This document shows, piece after piece, positions 25,373 to 33,458 of a DNA stretch of 64,000 bases. Positions within the stretch are counted from its first letter, which is position 1. Each line of letters begins with the position of its first letter. The position numbers and the translations under genes are program-made. Origin of the DNA: JADKAC01 sp964492065 (GTDB taxonomy: Bacteria; Bacteroidota; Bacteroidia; Chitinophagales; BACL12); assembly GCA_964492065.1 (NCBI GenBank), contig CAZBHH010000005.1:62001-126000 (forward strand), in the 5' to 3' direction. The notes beneath the pieces were generated by a model. That model saw nothing but the letters and a program-made list of their open reading frames with translations, was not told where the DNA came from and did not search any database.

Positions 25373-26388
25373 TGAAACTGCATTCTCATAGCATGGTTGT
25401 GGGATTAGTGGTATCCGTTTGTTGTATCACCTGCAAACCGGATGCGCCCCAACCCGTGGAGCAGCCATTTATTTTAGAATTGCCGGCCGGATTTCCACCG
25501 ATGCCCATACCGGAGGATAACCCGTTAACGGCTGAGAAAATTGCCTTGGGTAAGAAGTTGTTTTTTGACCCGATTCTATCCGTGGACAGCACGGTATCCT
25601 GCGGTTCATGTCATGCCATCGCATTGGCCTATGCCGACGATGTACCGATCAGCCCGGGAGTGGAGGGGCGCCTGGGCTTTCGCAATGCGCCTACCCTGAC
25701 GAATATCGGATATGCCCCCTATATGCTCATGGACGGCGGCGCCGCAACCATTGAGCAGCAAATGTACGTGCCGCTGGAAGACTATCACGAAATGGCCTTT
25801 AATATGGTTTTGCTCATCATGCGGCTGCGGTCGAATGCGGAATACGGCAATTTATTTTATAAGGTATTTCAAACCGAGCCGGATGCCTTTGGTATTACCC
25901 GTGCGCTGGGGGCGTTTGAGCGTTCATTAATCAGCGGCAACTCCGCCTTTGACGCCTATTATTACCGCGGAAATACTTCGGCGCTGGACGATTCCCAAAT
26001 TCGCGGCATGCAGTTGTTTTTCAGCGATGACCTGCAGTGCAGCAAATGCCACAGCGGGTTTAATTTCACCAATTATGCCTTTGAGAACAATGGCTTATCG
26101 GAGGACTACGGCGCCGACAGCGGCCGTGCGAGAATTTCGCACAACCCGGTGGATGCGGATAAATTTAAAGTGCCGACACTGCGCAATATAGCCTTAACCG
26201 CTCCTTATATGCACGATGGGAGTATTGCCTCTTTAGAGGAAGTGATTGAACATTATAACAGCGGCGGGGCAAACCACCCGAACAAAAGTCCGCTTATCCA
26301 GCCCTTGGCATTAACCAGCGATCAGAAAGAAGACCTGTTGCACTTCCTGGAAAGTTTAACGGATAATGATTTTACTCATCAACCGTAA
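25372..26388 (+). CDS. MauG/MbnH-like diheme cytochrome c lipoprotein, no tryptophan
   Basis: 338 residues with a lipobox-like CCITC at the end of the signal segment. Two c-type heme sites are visible: CGSCH at 77-81 and CSKCH at 223-227. LRNIALTAPYMHDGS is the usual motif before the distal ligand. The following EHYNSGG puts Tyr295 where classical diheme peroxidases have Met-Gly, as in MauG. The block that normally reads WDGRAATLE is MLMDGGAATIE here, so the inter-heme Trp is replaced; the whole protein contains no Trp. It is translationally coupled to the mbnP-like gene, suggesting that protein as its substrate. Confidence 0.85.
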   Translation: MKLHSHSMVVGLVVSVCCITCKPDAPQPVEQPFILELPAGFPPMPIPEDNPLTAEKIALGKKLFFDPILSVDSTVSCGSCHAIALAYADDVPISPGVEGRLGFRNAPTLTNIGYAPYMLMDGGAATIEQQMYVPLEDYHEMAFNMVLLIMRLRSNAEYGNLFYKVFQTEPDAFGITRALGAFERSLISGNSAFDAYYYRGNTSALDDSQIRGMQLFFSDDLQCSKCHSGFNFTNYAFENNGLSEDYGADSGRARISHNPVDADKFKVPTLRNIALTAPYMHDGSIASLEEVIEHYNSGGANHPNKSPLIQPLALTSDQKEDLLHFLESLTDNDFTHQP

Positions 26389-26401
26389 TAGTGTACCGGA
26401 T

Positions 26402-26409
26402 TAACTTTG
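26402..26409 (+). promoter_or_regulatory. -7 promoter element TAACTTTG before the second diheme gene
   Basis: TAACTTTG lies 13 bases after the stop of the first diheme gene and 5 bases before the ATG at 26415 (23 before the ATG at 26433). It suggests the second diheme protein can be made independently of the MbnP-like transcript. Confidence 0.45.
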
Positions 26410-26414
26410 TAAAA

Positions 26415-27563
26415 ATGAACAAATTTGTTGGAATGAGTTTTAAAAGGAAATTTTTCAAGATTGCCTTCAGCATCAGCTTACTTGCAGTTGCCTTAGTCCA
26501 GTGCAAACCCGATACCCGCATCAGCCCGGAGTATAAGTGGACTTACGATCCCACGCCATACGAGATACCCAGGCTCACCGGCTTGCCGGCCTTACCGAAT
26601 GCGCCCGCCGATAACCCGACGACGGTGAAAGGTGTGGAATTGGGAAGAAAATTGTTCTTTGACCCGATACTCTCCGGCGATAACACATTGGCATGTGCCG
26701 GCTGCCACAGCCCGAAACACGCATTTTCGGATACCGTGGGTTTCAGCATCGGGATAGACGGACTGCCCGGAAAACGCAATGCCATGCCGATTTATAATTT
26801 AACCTATTCCCAACTCAATCCGATGTTTGTTGGATTCTTCTGGGATGGGAGAGCCGCCACGCTGGAAGACCAGGCGTTGATGCCCATCCAGGACCCTTTG
26901 GAAATGCACGAGATACTGCCGAACGTAGTGGCCAAACTCAGCGCCGATACCAACTATCAGCGTGCCTTTTTTGAAGCGTTTAATTCCAGAGAAATAACAT
27001 CGGAACTCGTGGGCAAGGCAATTGCGCAATTCGGTCGCACCATCGTTTCCGGCAATACAAAATTCGACCAGGCATTTAATGCCGTTCCCGGTGTTTTCCT
27101 GACGGAACAGGAGTTGTTGGGCTGGGAATTATTTAACGACAATGCCGGCGGCGATTGTTTCCACTGCCACGGGATCAACGGCGGGTTATTCACCGATTTT
27201 ATCTTCCGCAATAACGGACTCGACGATGCGGTGTTTTACACCGATTTTGCAGATGCCGGATTAGGGGCAATTACCGGCGACACGGCGGATTACGGCAAAT
27301 TCAAAACACCTTCGCTGCGCAATATCGCCCTCACTGCGCCTTATATGCACGATGGGCGCTTTGCCACCCTGGAAGAAGTGCTCGAACATTACAGTACGGG
27401 AGTGCATGCATCGCCGTTTACCGATCCGTTTATGCAGTTTGCCGCCGATGGCGGTGTGCATTTAACCGAAGAGGAAAAAGCGGCGATTATCGCTTTTTTA
27501 CATACACTCACCGATACCTCTATCGCCAACAACCCCGCTTTCCAGGATCCGTTTGCCGAGTAA
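26415..27563 (+). CDS. MauG/MbnH-like diheme cytochrome c lipoprotein, Trp present
   Basis: 382 residues from 26415; the ATG at 26433 is an equally good start and gives a compact lipoprotein signal (FSISLLAVALVQC). Heme sites are CAGCH at 94-98 and CFHCH at 248-252. FFWDGRAATLEDQ supplies the inter-heme Trp (W143) that the preceding paralogue lacks. LRNIALTAPYMHDGR then EHYSTG puts Tyr326 at the MauG-type axial position. The protein is likely periplasmic and membrane-anchored. It may be a second MbnH-like modifier, or a peroxidase that passes electrons to the first. Confidence 0.85.
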   Translation: MNKFVGMSFKRKFFKIAFSISLLAVALVQCKPDTRISPEYKWTYDPTPYEIPRLTGLPALPNAPADNPTTVKGVELGRKLFFDPILSGDNTLACAGCHSPKHAFSDTVGFSIGIDGLPGKRNAMPIYNLTYSQLNPMFVGFFWDGRAATLEDQALMPIQDPLEMHEILPNVVAKLSADTNYQRAFFEAFNSREITSELVGKAIAQFGRTIVSGNTKFDQAFNAVPGVFLTEQELLGWELFNDNAGGDCFHCHGINGGLFTDFIFRNNGLDDAVFYTDFADAGLGAITGDTADYGKFKTPSLRNIALTAPYMHDGRFATLEEVLEHYSTGVHASPFTDPFMQFAADGGVHLTEEEKAAIIAFLHTLTDTSIANNPAFQDPFAE

Positions 27564-27567
27564 GCAT

Positions 27568-27575
27568 TAGCTTTG
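27568..27575 (+). promoter_or_regulatory. -7 promoter element TAGCTTTG
   Basis: TAGCTTTG lies right after the stop of the second diheme gene and 9 bases before the ATG at 27585, so the next small gene probably has its own promoter. Confidence 0.45.
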
Positions 27576-27584
27576 CGGCGGTTT

Positions 27585-27950
27585 ATGGCAGATGCGCACG
27601 GTACACATGAGTTTTTACCGGTAGATTTTGATCCGGAGTGGTTGGCTGTTTTGCAACAATTAAAAGATCAATTCGGTAAAAAGCCCAACCTTGAGGCCAT
27701 ATTATTCTTGATAGGTATCAATGAATTGAACACCCTGCGCAGGGAATTCAATAAAGAGGAAAAACAGTATCTGATGCATATTGCAGTTTGTAAATTACTG
27801 AGTATGAATGGATATTACCGCTATGTGGGCAAAGATGCCGAAGGTTGGCCACAGTGGGAGCAAAACACACAACTGCCCGCCCTGGGAATTATCGACCAGG
27901 AGGAGTTACTGAAGAGAAATATTATCAAATACTTTAAATCGCTTGAATAA
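27585..27950 (+). CDS. Conserved hypothetical protein, Bacteroidota
   Basis: 121 residues from the ATG at 27585; a TTG 12 bases upstream lies inside the promoter element and is rejected. The protein is soluble, mostly helical, and has no signal peptide or Cys cluster. A central stretch (LEAILFLIGINELNTLRREFNKEEKQYLMHIAVCKLL) reads like a compact helical domain, followed by a Trp-rich GYYRYVGKDAEGWPQWEQN. I do not recognise a function. One base separates it from the cyclophilin gene, so the two are probably cotranscribed. Confidence 0.6.
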   Translation: MADAHGTHEFLPVDFDPEWLAVLQQLKDQFGKKPNLEAILFLIGINELNTLRREFNKEEKQYLMHIAVCKLLSMNGYYRYVGKDAEGWPQWEQNTQLPALGIIDQEELLKRNIIKYFKSLE

Positions 27951-27951
27951 A

Positions 27952-28704
27952 ATGAATCTGAAACACGCTTTAACCGCCATTGTCCTGGTATTAATCGCTG
28001 CATCCTGTTCCGATGCAACAAAGACATCTGATAACCGGGAGCCGGTACAAAAAGATACGGTTGCGACAACGCCGGTAGTGAAGCCGGATACCATAGCTCC
28101 GGCGGCAGATCAAAAAGAAGTCATCGTAAAAATCAGCACTTCCTACGGCGATATGCTGGTAAAACTTTACAATGAGACACCTAAGCACAGGGATAATTTC
28201 ATAAAGCTGGTCAAAGAGGGCTATTACAATGGTCAATTGTTTCACCGGGTAATCGCCGATTTTATGATACAGGGAGGAGATCCCGACAGCCGCAATGCAA
28301 AACCGGGAGCTGCACTTGGCACCGGCGGGCCGGGATATACGATTCCGGCGGAGTTCCGTCCCGAGTTATTTCACAAGAAGGGGGCACTGGCTGCTGCCCG
28401 CCAGGGAGACCAGGTGAACCCGACGAAGGCATCGTCCGGTTCGCAGTTCTATATCGTGGATGGCAAACCCGTTCCCGAATCCGAATTAAATTCCATAGCC
28501 CAGCAAATGGGAATTGTGTTTACTCAGGAACAGATCAGCGTTTATACCTCTGTCGGCGGCACTCCCTTTTTAGATCAGAATTACACGGTGTTTGGCGAGG
28601 TGATTTCAGGGATGGATGTGATAGACAAAATTGCAGCGGTGCAAACCGATCAGCGCAATCGCCCGCTGAAGGATATAACAATGCAGATGAGCATCCAGGA
28701 GTAA
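27952..28704 (+). CDS. Cyclophilin-type peptidyl-prolyl isomerase lipoprotein
   Basis: 250 residues. A lipobox (LIAASC) is followed by a Thr/Pro/Asp-rich linker to about residue 60, then a cyclophilin domain with LFHRVIADFMIQGGDPDSRN, GTGGPGYTIPAEF, ALAAARQGDQVNPTKASSGSQFYIV and YTVFGEVISGMDVIDKI. The catalytic Arg-Phe pair (HRV... FMIQGG) is present. An insert of about 25 residues before YTVFGEV is usual for the Bacteroidota form. It is likely anchored in the envelope, aiding folding of exported proteins. Confidence 0.9.
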   Translation: MNLKHALTAIVLVLIAASCSDATKTSDNREPVQKDTVATTPVVKPDTIAPAADQKEVIVKISTSYGDMLVKLYNETPKHRDNFIKLVKEGYYNGQLFHRVIADFMIQGGDPDSRNAKPGAALGTGGPGYTIPAEFRPELFHKKGALAAARQGDQVNPTKASSGSQFYIVDGKPVPESELNSIAQQMGIVFTQEQISVYTSVGGTPFLDQNYTVFGEVISGMDVIDKIAAVQTDQRNRPLKDITMQMSIQE

Positions 28705-28744
28705 TTCGGGAAGTTGAACTACGTCGCTACACGGTTTAGCCTGT

Positions 28745-29644
28745 TTATTCCATAAGTTCAATAGTCTCCAGTTCGAACGGCGTACCGATCATGCGCACAT
28801 TCGGGGGAACACTGCCCGCATTGCCGCTGAAATACACTCTTAAGTTGTGTTGTTTGAATGCTGCCGGAATGACTGCGGGCAGATAGCGCCGGGTGCCGTT
28901 TTCCGCTTCGATAATATAGACATCCGGGTCGTCTGAGAACTTTTTTATTATGCCCTCTTGCCGCGATACGACGGATGTTATTTCAAAGGGGTAGTAATCA
29001 CGCATAGGCTCCTGGATATCTTCCGGGTTAATGGCCTGTTCTTCCACTGCCTGCATGGCTGTGATGCTTAGCGGATCGCCCAATACTTTTACATTCGGCG
29101 GATTGGTGCCCGCATTGCCGCTGAAAATAATTTCTAACCCTTCCACTTTAAAATCCTCCGGCATATAATCGGGGACAAACCTTTTTCCGCCCTCCATTTC
29201 AATGATCCAGGTACCGCCGATTTGCATTATTTTCCCTTTCCTGTTTTCAAGGAACAGCGGCGCTTCCTGCTGTGTGGTTTCCTGTTTCTGATTGTTTACT
29301 TCCATTTCGCTTCCGTCCTCATTGGGTTGGGTGCGGTACAACCTGCGGCAAACGTACAATTGTATCGGTGTTGCCGACATGCGCACATTGGCGGGGATTT
29401 TTCCCAGCGCTCCTTCAAATGCCACTTCCTGCCCTTCTTTTTTCAGTGTTTCATCTAAATTGATCGGGTAGTAGTCGTGTGTAAATTTTCCATCGCCTTC
29501 CCGGATAATCCAGGTATCGCCCTTCAGGGTTACCGTTCCGATGGAAATATACTTATATCCCACCGAATCGAATGAAAAGGTCTGCGCTTGAATTGCGCCG
29601 GTGACTGCTGAAAAAATAAACAGGAGTAAAGCGGAAATTCTCAT
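28745..29644 (-). CDS. Exported protein made of three copies of an unknown repeat
   Basis: 299 residues with a signal peptide (LLLFIFSAVTGAIQA). The mature protein is three related units at about 32-100, 133-197 and 222-297. Each has a TWIIE-like strand, a charged turn with G-[KR]-[RF], a Y.P.....F or .YYPIN... segment, and an ending like FSGNAGTNPPNVKVLGDPL (units 2 and 3) or FEGALGKIPANVRMSATPI (unit 1). Linkers are Gln/Glu-rich. I do not recognise the family. Spacing suggests a possible transcript with the upstream TraB-like gene (61 bases). Confidence 0.6.
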   Translation of the reverse strand: MRISALLLFIFSAVTGAIQAQTFSFDSVGYKYISIGTVTLKGDTWIIREGDGKFTHDYYPINLDETLKKEGQEVAFEGALGKIPANVRMSATPIQLYVCRRLYRTQPNEDGSEMEVNNQKQETTQQEAPLFLENRKGKIMQIGGTWIIEMEGGKRFVPDYMPEDFKVEGLEIIFSGNAGTNPPNVKVLGDPLSITAMQAVEEQAINPEDIQEPMRDYYPFEITSVVSRQEGIIKKFSDDPDVYIIEAENGTRRYLPAVIPAAFKQHNLRVYFSGNAGSVPPNVRMIGTPFELETIELME

Positions 29645-29705
29645 TGTAAATAATTTAAGTGAAAGTTGCGAAAACTATGCCACCCTGATTTGCAGTGTAA
29701 GTTAC

Positions 29706-31700
29706 TTATTTTTCGTCAACGGCAAATACAAAGTGGTCGAAGAAATACTGCGGATTCAGCGATTGCATGGCGGAAAGTGTACCGCCGGCGAGATATTGAT
29801 AGACGATATTGTGCCTGAAAAAAATGTACATCCTGTAAATTTTCTGGTTGACGAGTTGCAATTCCACATAGCGCCCCTTCATGCCATTCTTTTTAACGGT
29901 TTCGGTTTTCACTGCTCTGCCGACGTATTGCCGCTCGGCATTGGCGATCAGGTCTTCGTAAAAATCATTGGTATTTTTAAAATTATACCCGGGCGGATAG
30001 GCATTTACAGAGATAAAATAGGCGATGTCATCGCCGTAGTCCTGTGAGTTATACGTCTGCACTTCCAGGGGGCCGTATTGGGTATTGTAAGTTTGTTTTT
30101 GCACGAGGGGCTGTGTGGGCAGTTCACATGTGAAAAAATTCGTAGTTACCGCTACCCATTTGCCCGCCTTATTACCTTCAATGGAGATGGAATTAAAAAA
30201 GGCGAGAGAATAAGCGGAGTACACATTGTTTTTAGGTCCGCCGGTTAAAAACTGGTAGAGAATATTTCCCTTCAACACGAATTTACTGCGCACAAAAAAG
30301 GAATCGCTGATCATTACGGTGATTTCCCTGCCTATATAGTCGGGAGTTGAAATCAGGCGTTGCGCCAATAAATCGCCCTTTAGTTTGCGCACAGCCCGGT
30401 AAATGATGTCGTCGAAGAACATCGCCTTATCGCCGGGGTCGAAATTGGGAGGGTAAATGGTATATCCGGCAGAGTAATATAAATCGCTGCGGGCGTGGTT
30501 CATGGCAACTGTTGAAGACTTCACCTGTCCGTTCAGGGTTTCGGTAATGGTTTCTTCCCAGGGACTGTTTGCCGGCGCCCTGAACTTTAAATCCGCTTCG
30601 GTGGATTGTAGGGTGTACCAACTGTTTAAAAATGTGGTGTCCTGTGCAGAGTAATCCAGCATATCTGCGAAGGGGTCTTCCATTGCCTTATATTTTGCGC
30701 CGAACTGTTTTGCGATTTCATCCCTGCGAACTACAATGGTTCTTTCCTGAGTGCTTCGTGTGGTATCTGCATAAAAAATAATATCGGGGAACATATCGCC
30801 GCCAAGAGAATCGATATTTACATCGCTCGAATCGTGTTGATTTTCCGATAGCGCCACAGCGATATCTTCAATCTGGTAGTTCAAGGTGCCCAATGTTTGC
30901 AATACGCCCTTATCGCCGCCTAACAGCGCCGCATCAATAAAGTACAGTGTGGACTGCTGTGCGCTTAACGCTGCAATTTTTTGACTCAGGCGCTCTGCCT
31001 GCCTGTCGATTACCAGGTTCATGTAATCGGTCGATTCAATCGCTTTCATGGCAGCGAAATAATCGGCCAGGTTTTGTTGTTTATAAGTTTGCCATTTAAC
31101 GGATTCATAGGTATTAAATTCCGCTTCCCGGTTTACAAAGTCGCTGAGAATGGCAGCCTGGGTGTCAAAATCTATCTGTTCCATTTGCTCCCGGATTTCC
31201 TGCAGATTCCACAGCGAAATGATGGGTTTTATGCGGTCAATTGCCGCCTGTTGTAATACCTGTTGCTGATACTGCAATCCGGCGCCATATTCGAAATTGC
31301 GCATCACCTGCATGATATAGAGAGGTTGCAAGTCTAAATACTTCTCTACATCCTGCTGCAGCTTATTGATAATAAACAGTTCAAAGCGGATATTGTCATC
31401 CCGTTTGTAATATTTGCGCAGTGTTTCATCTCCGGTATTTTTCATAACGGAAAGCATATTTTCCAGCTCGTAGTTTTCGGGGAGCCATTCGAACGCTACT
31501 GCATTTACCTGGTCCAATGCGGTGTTGAATATTGGCAAAAAGTCGTATTCAACCACGTGGGAATTATTGGTCGCTGCAAAAATATAGGAAGCTTTGTCTG
31601 ATTCCGGAGGTGTAATTTTAATCAGCAGCGCATGCTGGGCATGTAATTGAAGAGATATACCACATAACAGGGATAGAAATAATTTGTTTAACTGCATCAT
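29706..31700 (-). CDS. Large exported protein with degenerate TraB/GumN-like N-terminal half
   Basis: 664 residues with a signal peptide (LFLSLLCGISLQLHA). Residues about 24-270 follow the TraB/GumN layout: LLIKITPPESDKASYIFAATNN, an AVAFEWLPENYELENML segment, and STLYFIDAALLGGDKGVLQTLG before the domain end. The motifs that normally read GTxH and GAxHLxGxxG are changed (AATN and DAALLGG), so the active-site histidines seem lost. Residues about 330-664 are a mainly beta region of unknown type with two similar halves (YIGREITVMISDSFFVRSKFVLKGNILYQFLTGG; YVGRAVKTETV...MYIFFRHNIVYQYLAGG). Confidence 0.55.
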   Translation of the reverse strand: MMQLNKLFLSLLCGISLQLHAQHALLIKITPPESDKASYIFAATNNSHVVEYDFLPIFNTALDQVNAVAFEWLPENYELENMLSVMKNTGDETLRKYYKRDDNIRFELFIINKLQQDVEKYLDLQPLYIMQVMRNFEYGAGLQYQQQVLQQAAIDRIKPIISLWNLQEIREQMEQIDFDTQAAILSDFVNREAEFNTYESVKWQTYKQQNLADYFAAMKAIESTDYMNLVIDRQAERLSQKIAALSAQQSTLYFIDAALLGGDKGVLQTLGTLNYQIEDIAVALSENQHDSSDVNIDSLGGDMFPDIIFYADTTRSTQERTIVVRRDEIAKQFGAKYKAMEDPFADMLDYSAQDTTFLNSWYTLQSTEADLKFRAPANSPWEETITETLNGQVKSSTVAMNHARSDLYYSAGYTIYPPNFDPGDKAMFFDDIIYRAVRKLKGDLLAQRLISTPDYIGREITVMISDSFFVRSKFVLKGNILYQFLTGGPKNNVYSAYSLAFFNSISIEGNKAGKWVAVTTNFFTCELPTQPLVQKQTYNTQYGPLEVQTYNSQDYGDDIAYFISVNAYPPGYNFKNTNDFYEDLIANAERQYVGRAVKTETVKKNGMKGRYVELQLVNQKIYRMYIFFRHNIVYQYLAGGTLSAMQSLNPQYFFDHFVFAVDEK

Positions 31701-31719
31701 GTTCTAAACAGGATTAACG

Positions 31720-31757
31720 CAAAAGTAACCTAAATATCATAGAGGGAAATATTTCCC
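31720..31757 (-). promoter_or_regulatory. -7 element TACTTTTG with an upstream perfect palindrome
   Basis: Reverse-strand TACTTTTG at 31727-31720, 19 bases before the ATG at 31700. Sixteen bases further upstream, over the expected -33 region, is GGGAAATATTTCCC (31744-31757), a perfect 14-base palindrome and therefore an operator candidate. Confidence 0.45.
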
Positions 31758-31789
31758 GGTTTGCAGGGCCACTGCAGTTTGCATTGATA

Positions 31790-32728
31790 TCACTGCAATG
31801 ACCGGCTTTGAAATGCATCGGCCATATCCATACAGAAACGCAGCGTTGCGTAATGCTGTTCAATGGTATCAAATTTCAACAGGGTTTTATACATGGATGC
31901 TTCAAACAAATCTTTGGACGCTGGGATGGCGAGATACAGGAACCTGTCAATGACGGCGAGTTGTACACCTGCCTTCCGTTTTTCTTTATAATCCGCCATA
32001 AGTTTTTTTACCGCGGGAGTAATCCTTTGGAAAGCGGTATCGGTATCGGTGGCGTACAGAGCAAATAATGCATCGAAACCGGAATCGCCGGTATTCAAAC
32101 GCTCGGGCGCTAACATATTAATATCGCTGTACCGGGAATGAAAGGCGTCTAAAAATGCGGTGGTATTATTTCCGAACAGGTAGGTGCTGCCGGCGGTTTT
32201 TTCACCGAGTTCGGCAATGTAAAAAATACCCTTAAACAGCGGGGTAAAAAATACTTTGCCGTCGGGATCCACATTGCGTTTCAGCGTCTCAATTTCCGAC
32301 AGTTGAAAAGGCATGCCGCCCGCATTCCCTTTAATCAGGTCTTCGCCGTTGTAAATGTCCGGCCCGGGGAGAAAGAGCTCACATTGCTCGTAATATTTCT
32401 GCGGGATAAACTGAAACGGCGTGTATTCCGCATCTGGGAATACAAAGGCATATAATTTTTTCAAGACGACATCCTTATACGATTTTTTAAAATCAAAGCG
32501 CTTTCTCTTGAAGCCGAATATGATGAAGTACACAATGAGGAATACCGACATAAATACCAGTACCATCGTCGGCAATGACATCACTGTTGCCAATAAAATG
32601 GAAAAGGTAAGTGTTGCCAGTATATAAACCTGCCTGACCACCTGCGCTTTGCGGATGCGTTCCAGCTTTTTTAAATCGGGCAACAGCTCGTCTTTATAAA
32701 ATGCGGCCAACTCCGGTATCGATTTCAT
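31790..32728 (-). CDS. DUF3137 family membrane protein
   Basis: 312 residues with two adjacent membrane spans near residues 35-72 (ILATLTFSILLATVMSLPTMVLVFMSVFLIVYFII). A soluble C-terminal region follows, with IYNGEDLIKGNAGGMPFQLSEIE and KVFFTPLFKGIFYIAELGE, the recognisable core of DUF3137. Function is unknown. No operon partner is obvious: the gene lies between lspA and the TraB-like gene, all on the same strand, with 52 bases from the lspA stop. Confidence 0.75.
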   Translation of the reverse strand: MKSIPELAAFYKDELLPDLKKLERIRKAQVVRQVYILATLTFSILLATVMSLPTMVLVFMSVFLIVYFIIFGFKRKRFDFKKSYKDVVLKKLYAFVFPDAEYTPFQFIPQKYYEQCELFLPGPDIYNGEDLIKGNAGGMPFQLSEIETLKRNVDPDGKVFFTPLFKGIFYIAELGEKTAGSTYLFGNNTTAFLDAFHSRYSDINMLAPERLNTGDSGFDALFALYATDTDTAFQRITPAVKKLMADYKEKRKAGVQLAVIDRFLYLAIPASKDLFEASMYKTLLKFDTIEQHYATLRFCMDMADAFQSRSLQ

Positions 32729-32780
32729 GCCAGGCGGGTAGGAGTAATTATAATAATAGTTAATATCACGAATGAAATGG

Positions 32781-33458
32781 TTATTTCACCATTTGTTGTT
32801 GCTCTAAATTTTCCGCTTCTCCCTTATGGGAAAAAACGGCTCTTTGAAATAATAAAATGGATAATACGCCGATGGTTATGGAGCTGTCGGCAATATTAAA
32901 TACCGGGCGGAAAAACGTATAATAGTCGCCGCCTACCCAGGGCATCCATTCGGGATAATAGCCTTTGAAGATCGGGAAGTAAAACATATCCACCACCTTT
33001 CCGTGAAGCAAACTGGCATAACCTCCTTCGGGGGGGAATAACCGGGCGACCTGGTATATGCTGTCATTGAAAATAACGCCGTAGAATACACTGTCAATAA
33101 TATTGCCCATGGCGCCTGCAAAGATGAAAGCGATACTCGCTATTAAACCCATAGAAGCCTTGTGGCGTATGAGCGTGTACAAATAGTATCCGATAAAGGA
33201 AACAGCCACCATGCGAAACAGGGTGAGAAACAATTTGCCGTTTTCGCCGCCTAACACCATGCCGAAGGCCATGCCTTCATTTTCAGTAAAGTGAATGCGG
33301 GCCCACTCCGATCCGAAGATGCCGAACTCATCGCCCAGGGCCATATGGGTTTTGATATAGATTTTAAGCGCCTGATCTATGATCAGCACCGATAAAATAA
33401 TGGCAACGGATAAATAGCAGCGTTTCAAATTATTGGCCTTTCGCTGTCTTCGCTTCAA
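32781..33458 (-). CDS. lspA: Lipoprotein signal peptidase (signal peptidase II)
   Basis: A 225-residue inner-membrane aspartyl protease that cleaves prolipoproteins before the lipidated Cys. It has four membrane spans. The catalytic Asp residues lie in GAMGNIIDSVF...GKVVDMFYF and FNIADSSITIG, and FTENEGMAFG is the conserved loop. It is longer than E. coli LspA owing to loops typical of Bacteroidota. The annotated start overlaps the DksA-like gene by 29 bases. The neighbourhood ileS - DksA/TraR - lspA is a common Bacteroidota order. Several lipoproteins in this window are potential substrates. Confidence 0.93.
   Translation of the reverse strand: MKRRQRKANNLKRCYLSVAIILSVLIIDQALKIYIKTHMALGDEFGIFGSEWARIHFTENEGMAFGMVLGGENGKLFLTLFRMVAVSFIGYYLYTLIRHKASMGLIASIAFIFAGAMGNIIDSVFYGVIFNDSIYQVARLFPPEGGYASLLHGKVVDMFYFPIFKGYYPEWMPWVGGDYYTFFRPVFNIADSSITIGVLSILLFQRAVFSHKGEAENLEQQQMVK

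Noticed and set aside
25372..26388. Calling this an ordinary cytochrome c peroxidase
   Set aside because: The Met-Gly of classical diheme peroxidases is replaced by Tyr (EHYNSGG), and the gene is coupled to an MbnP-like gene, so a MauG/MbnH-type role is more likely.
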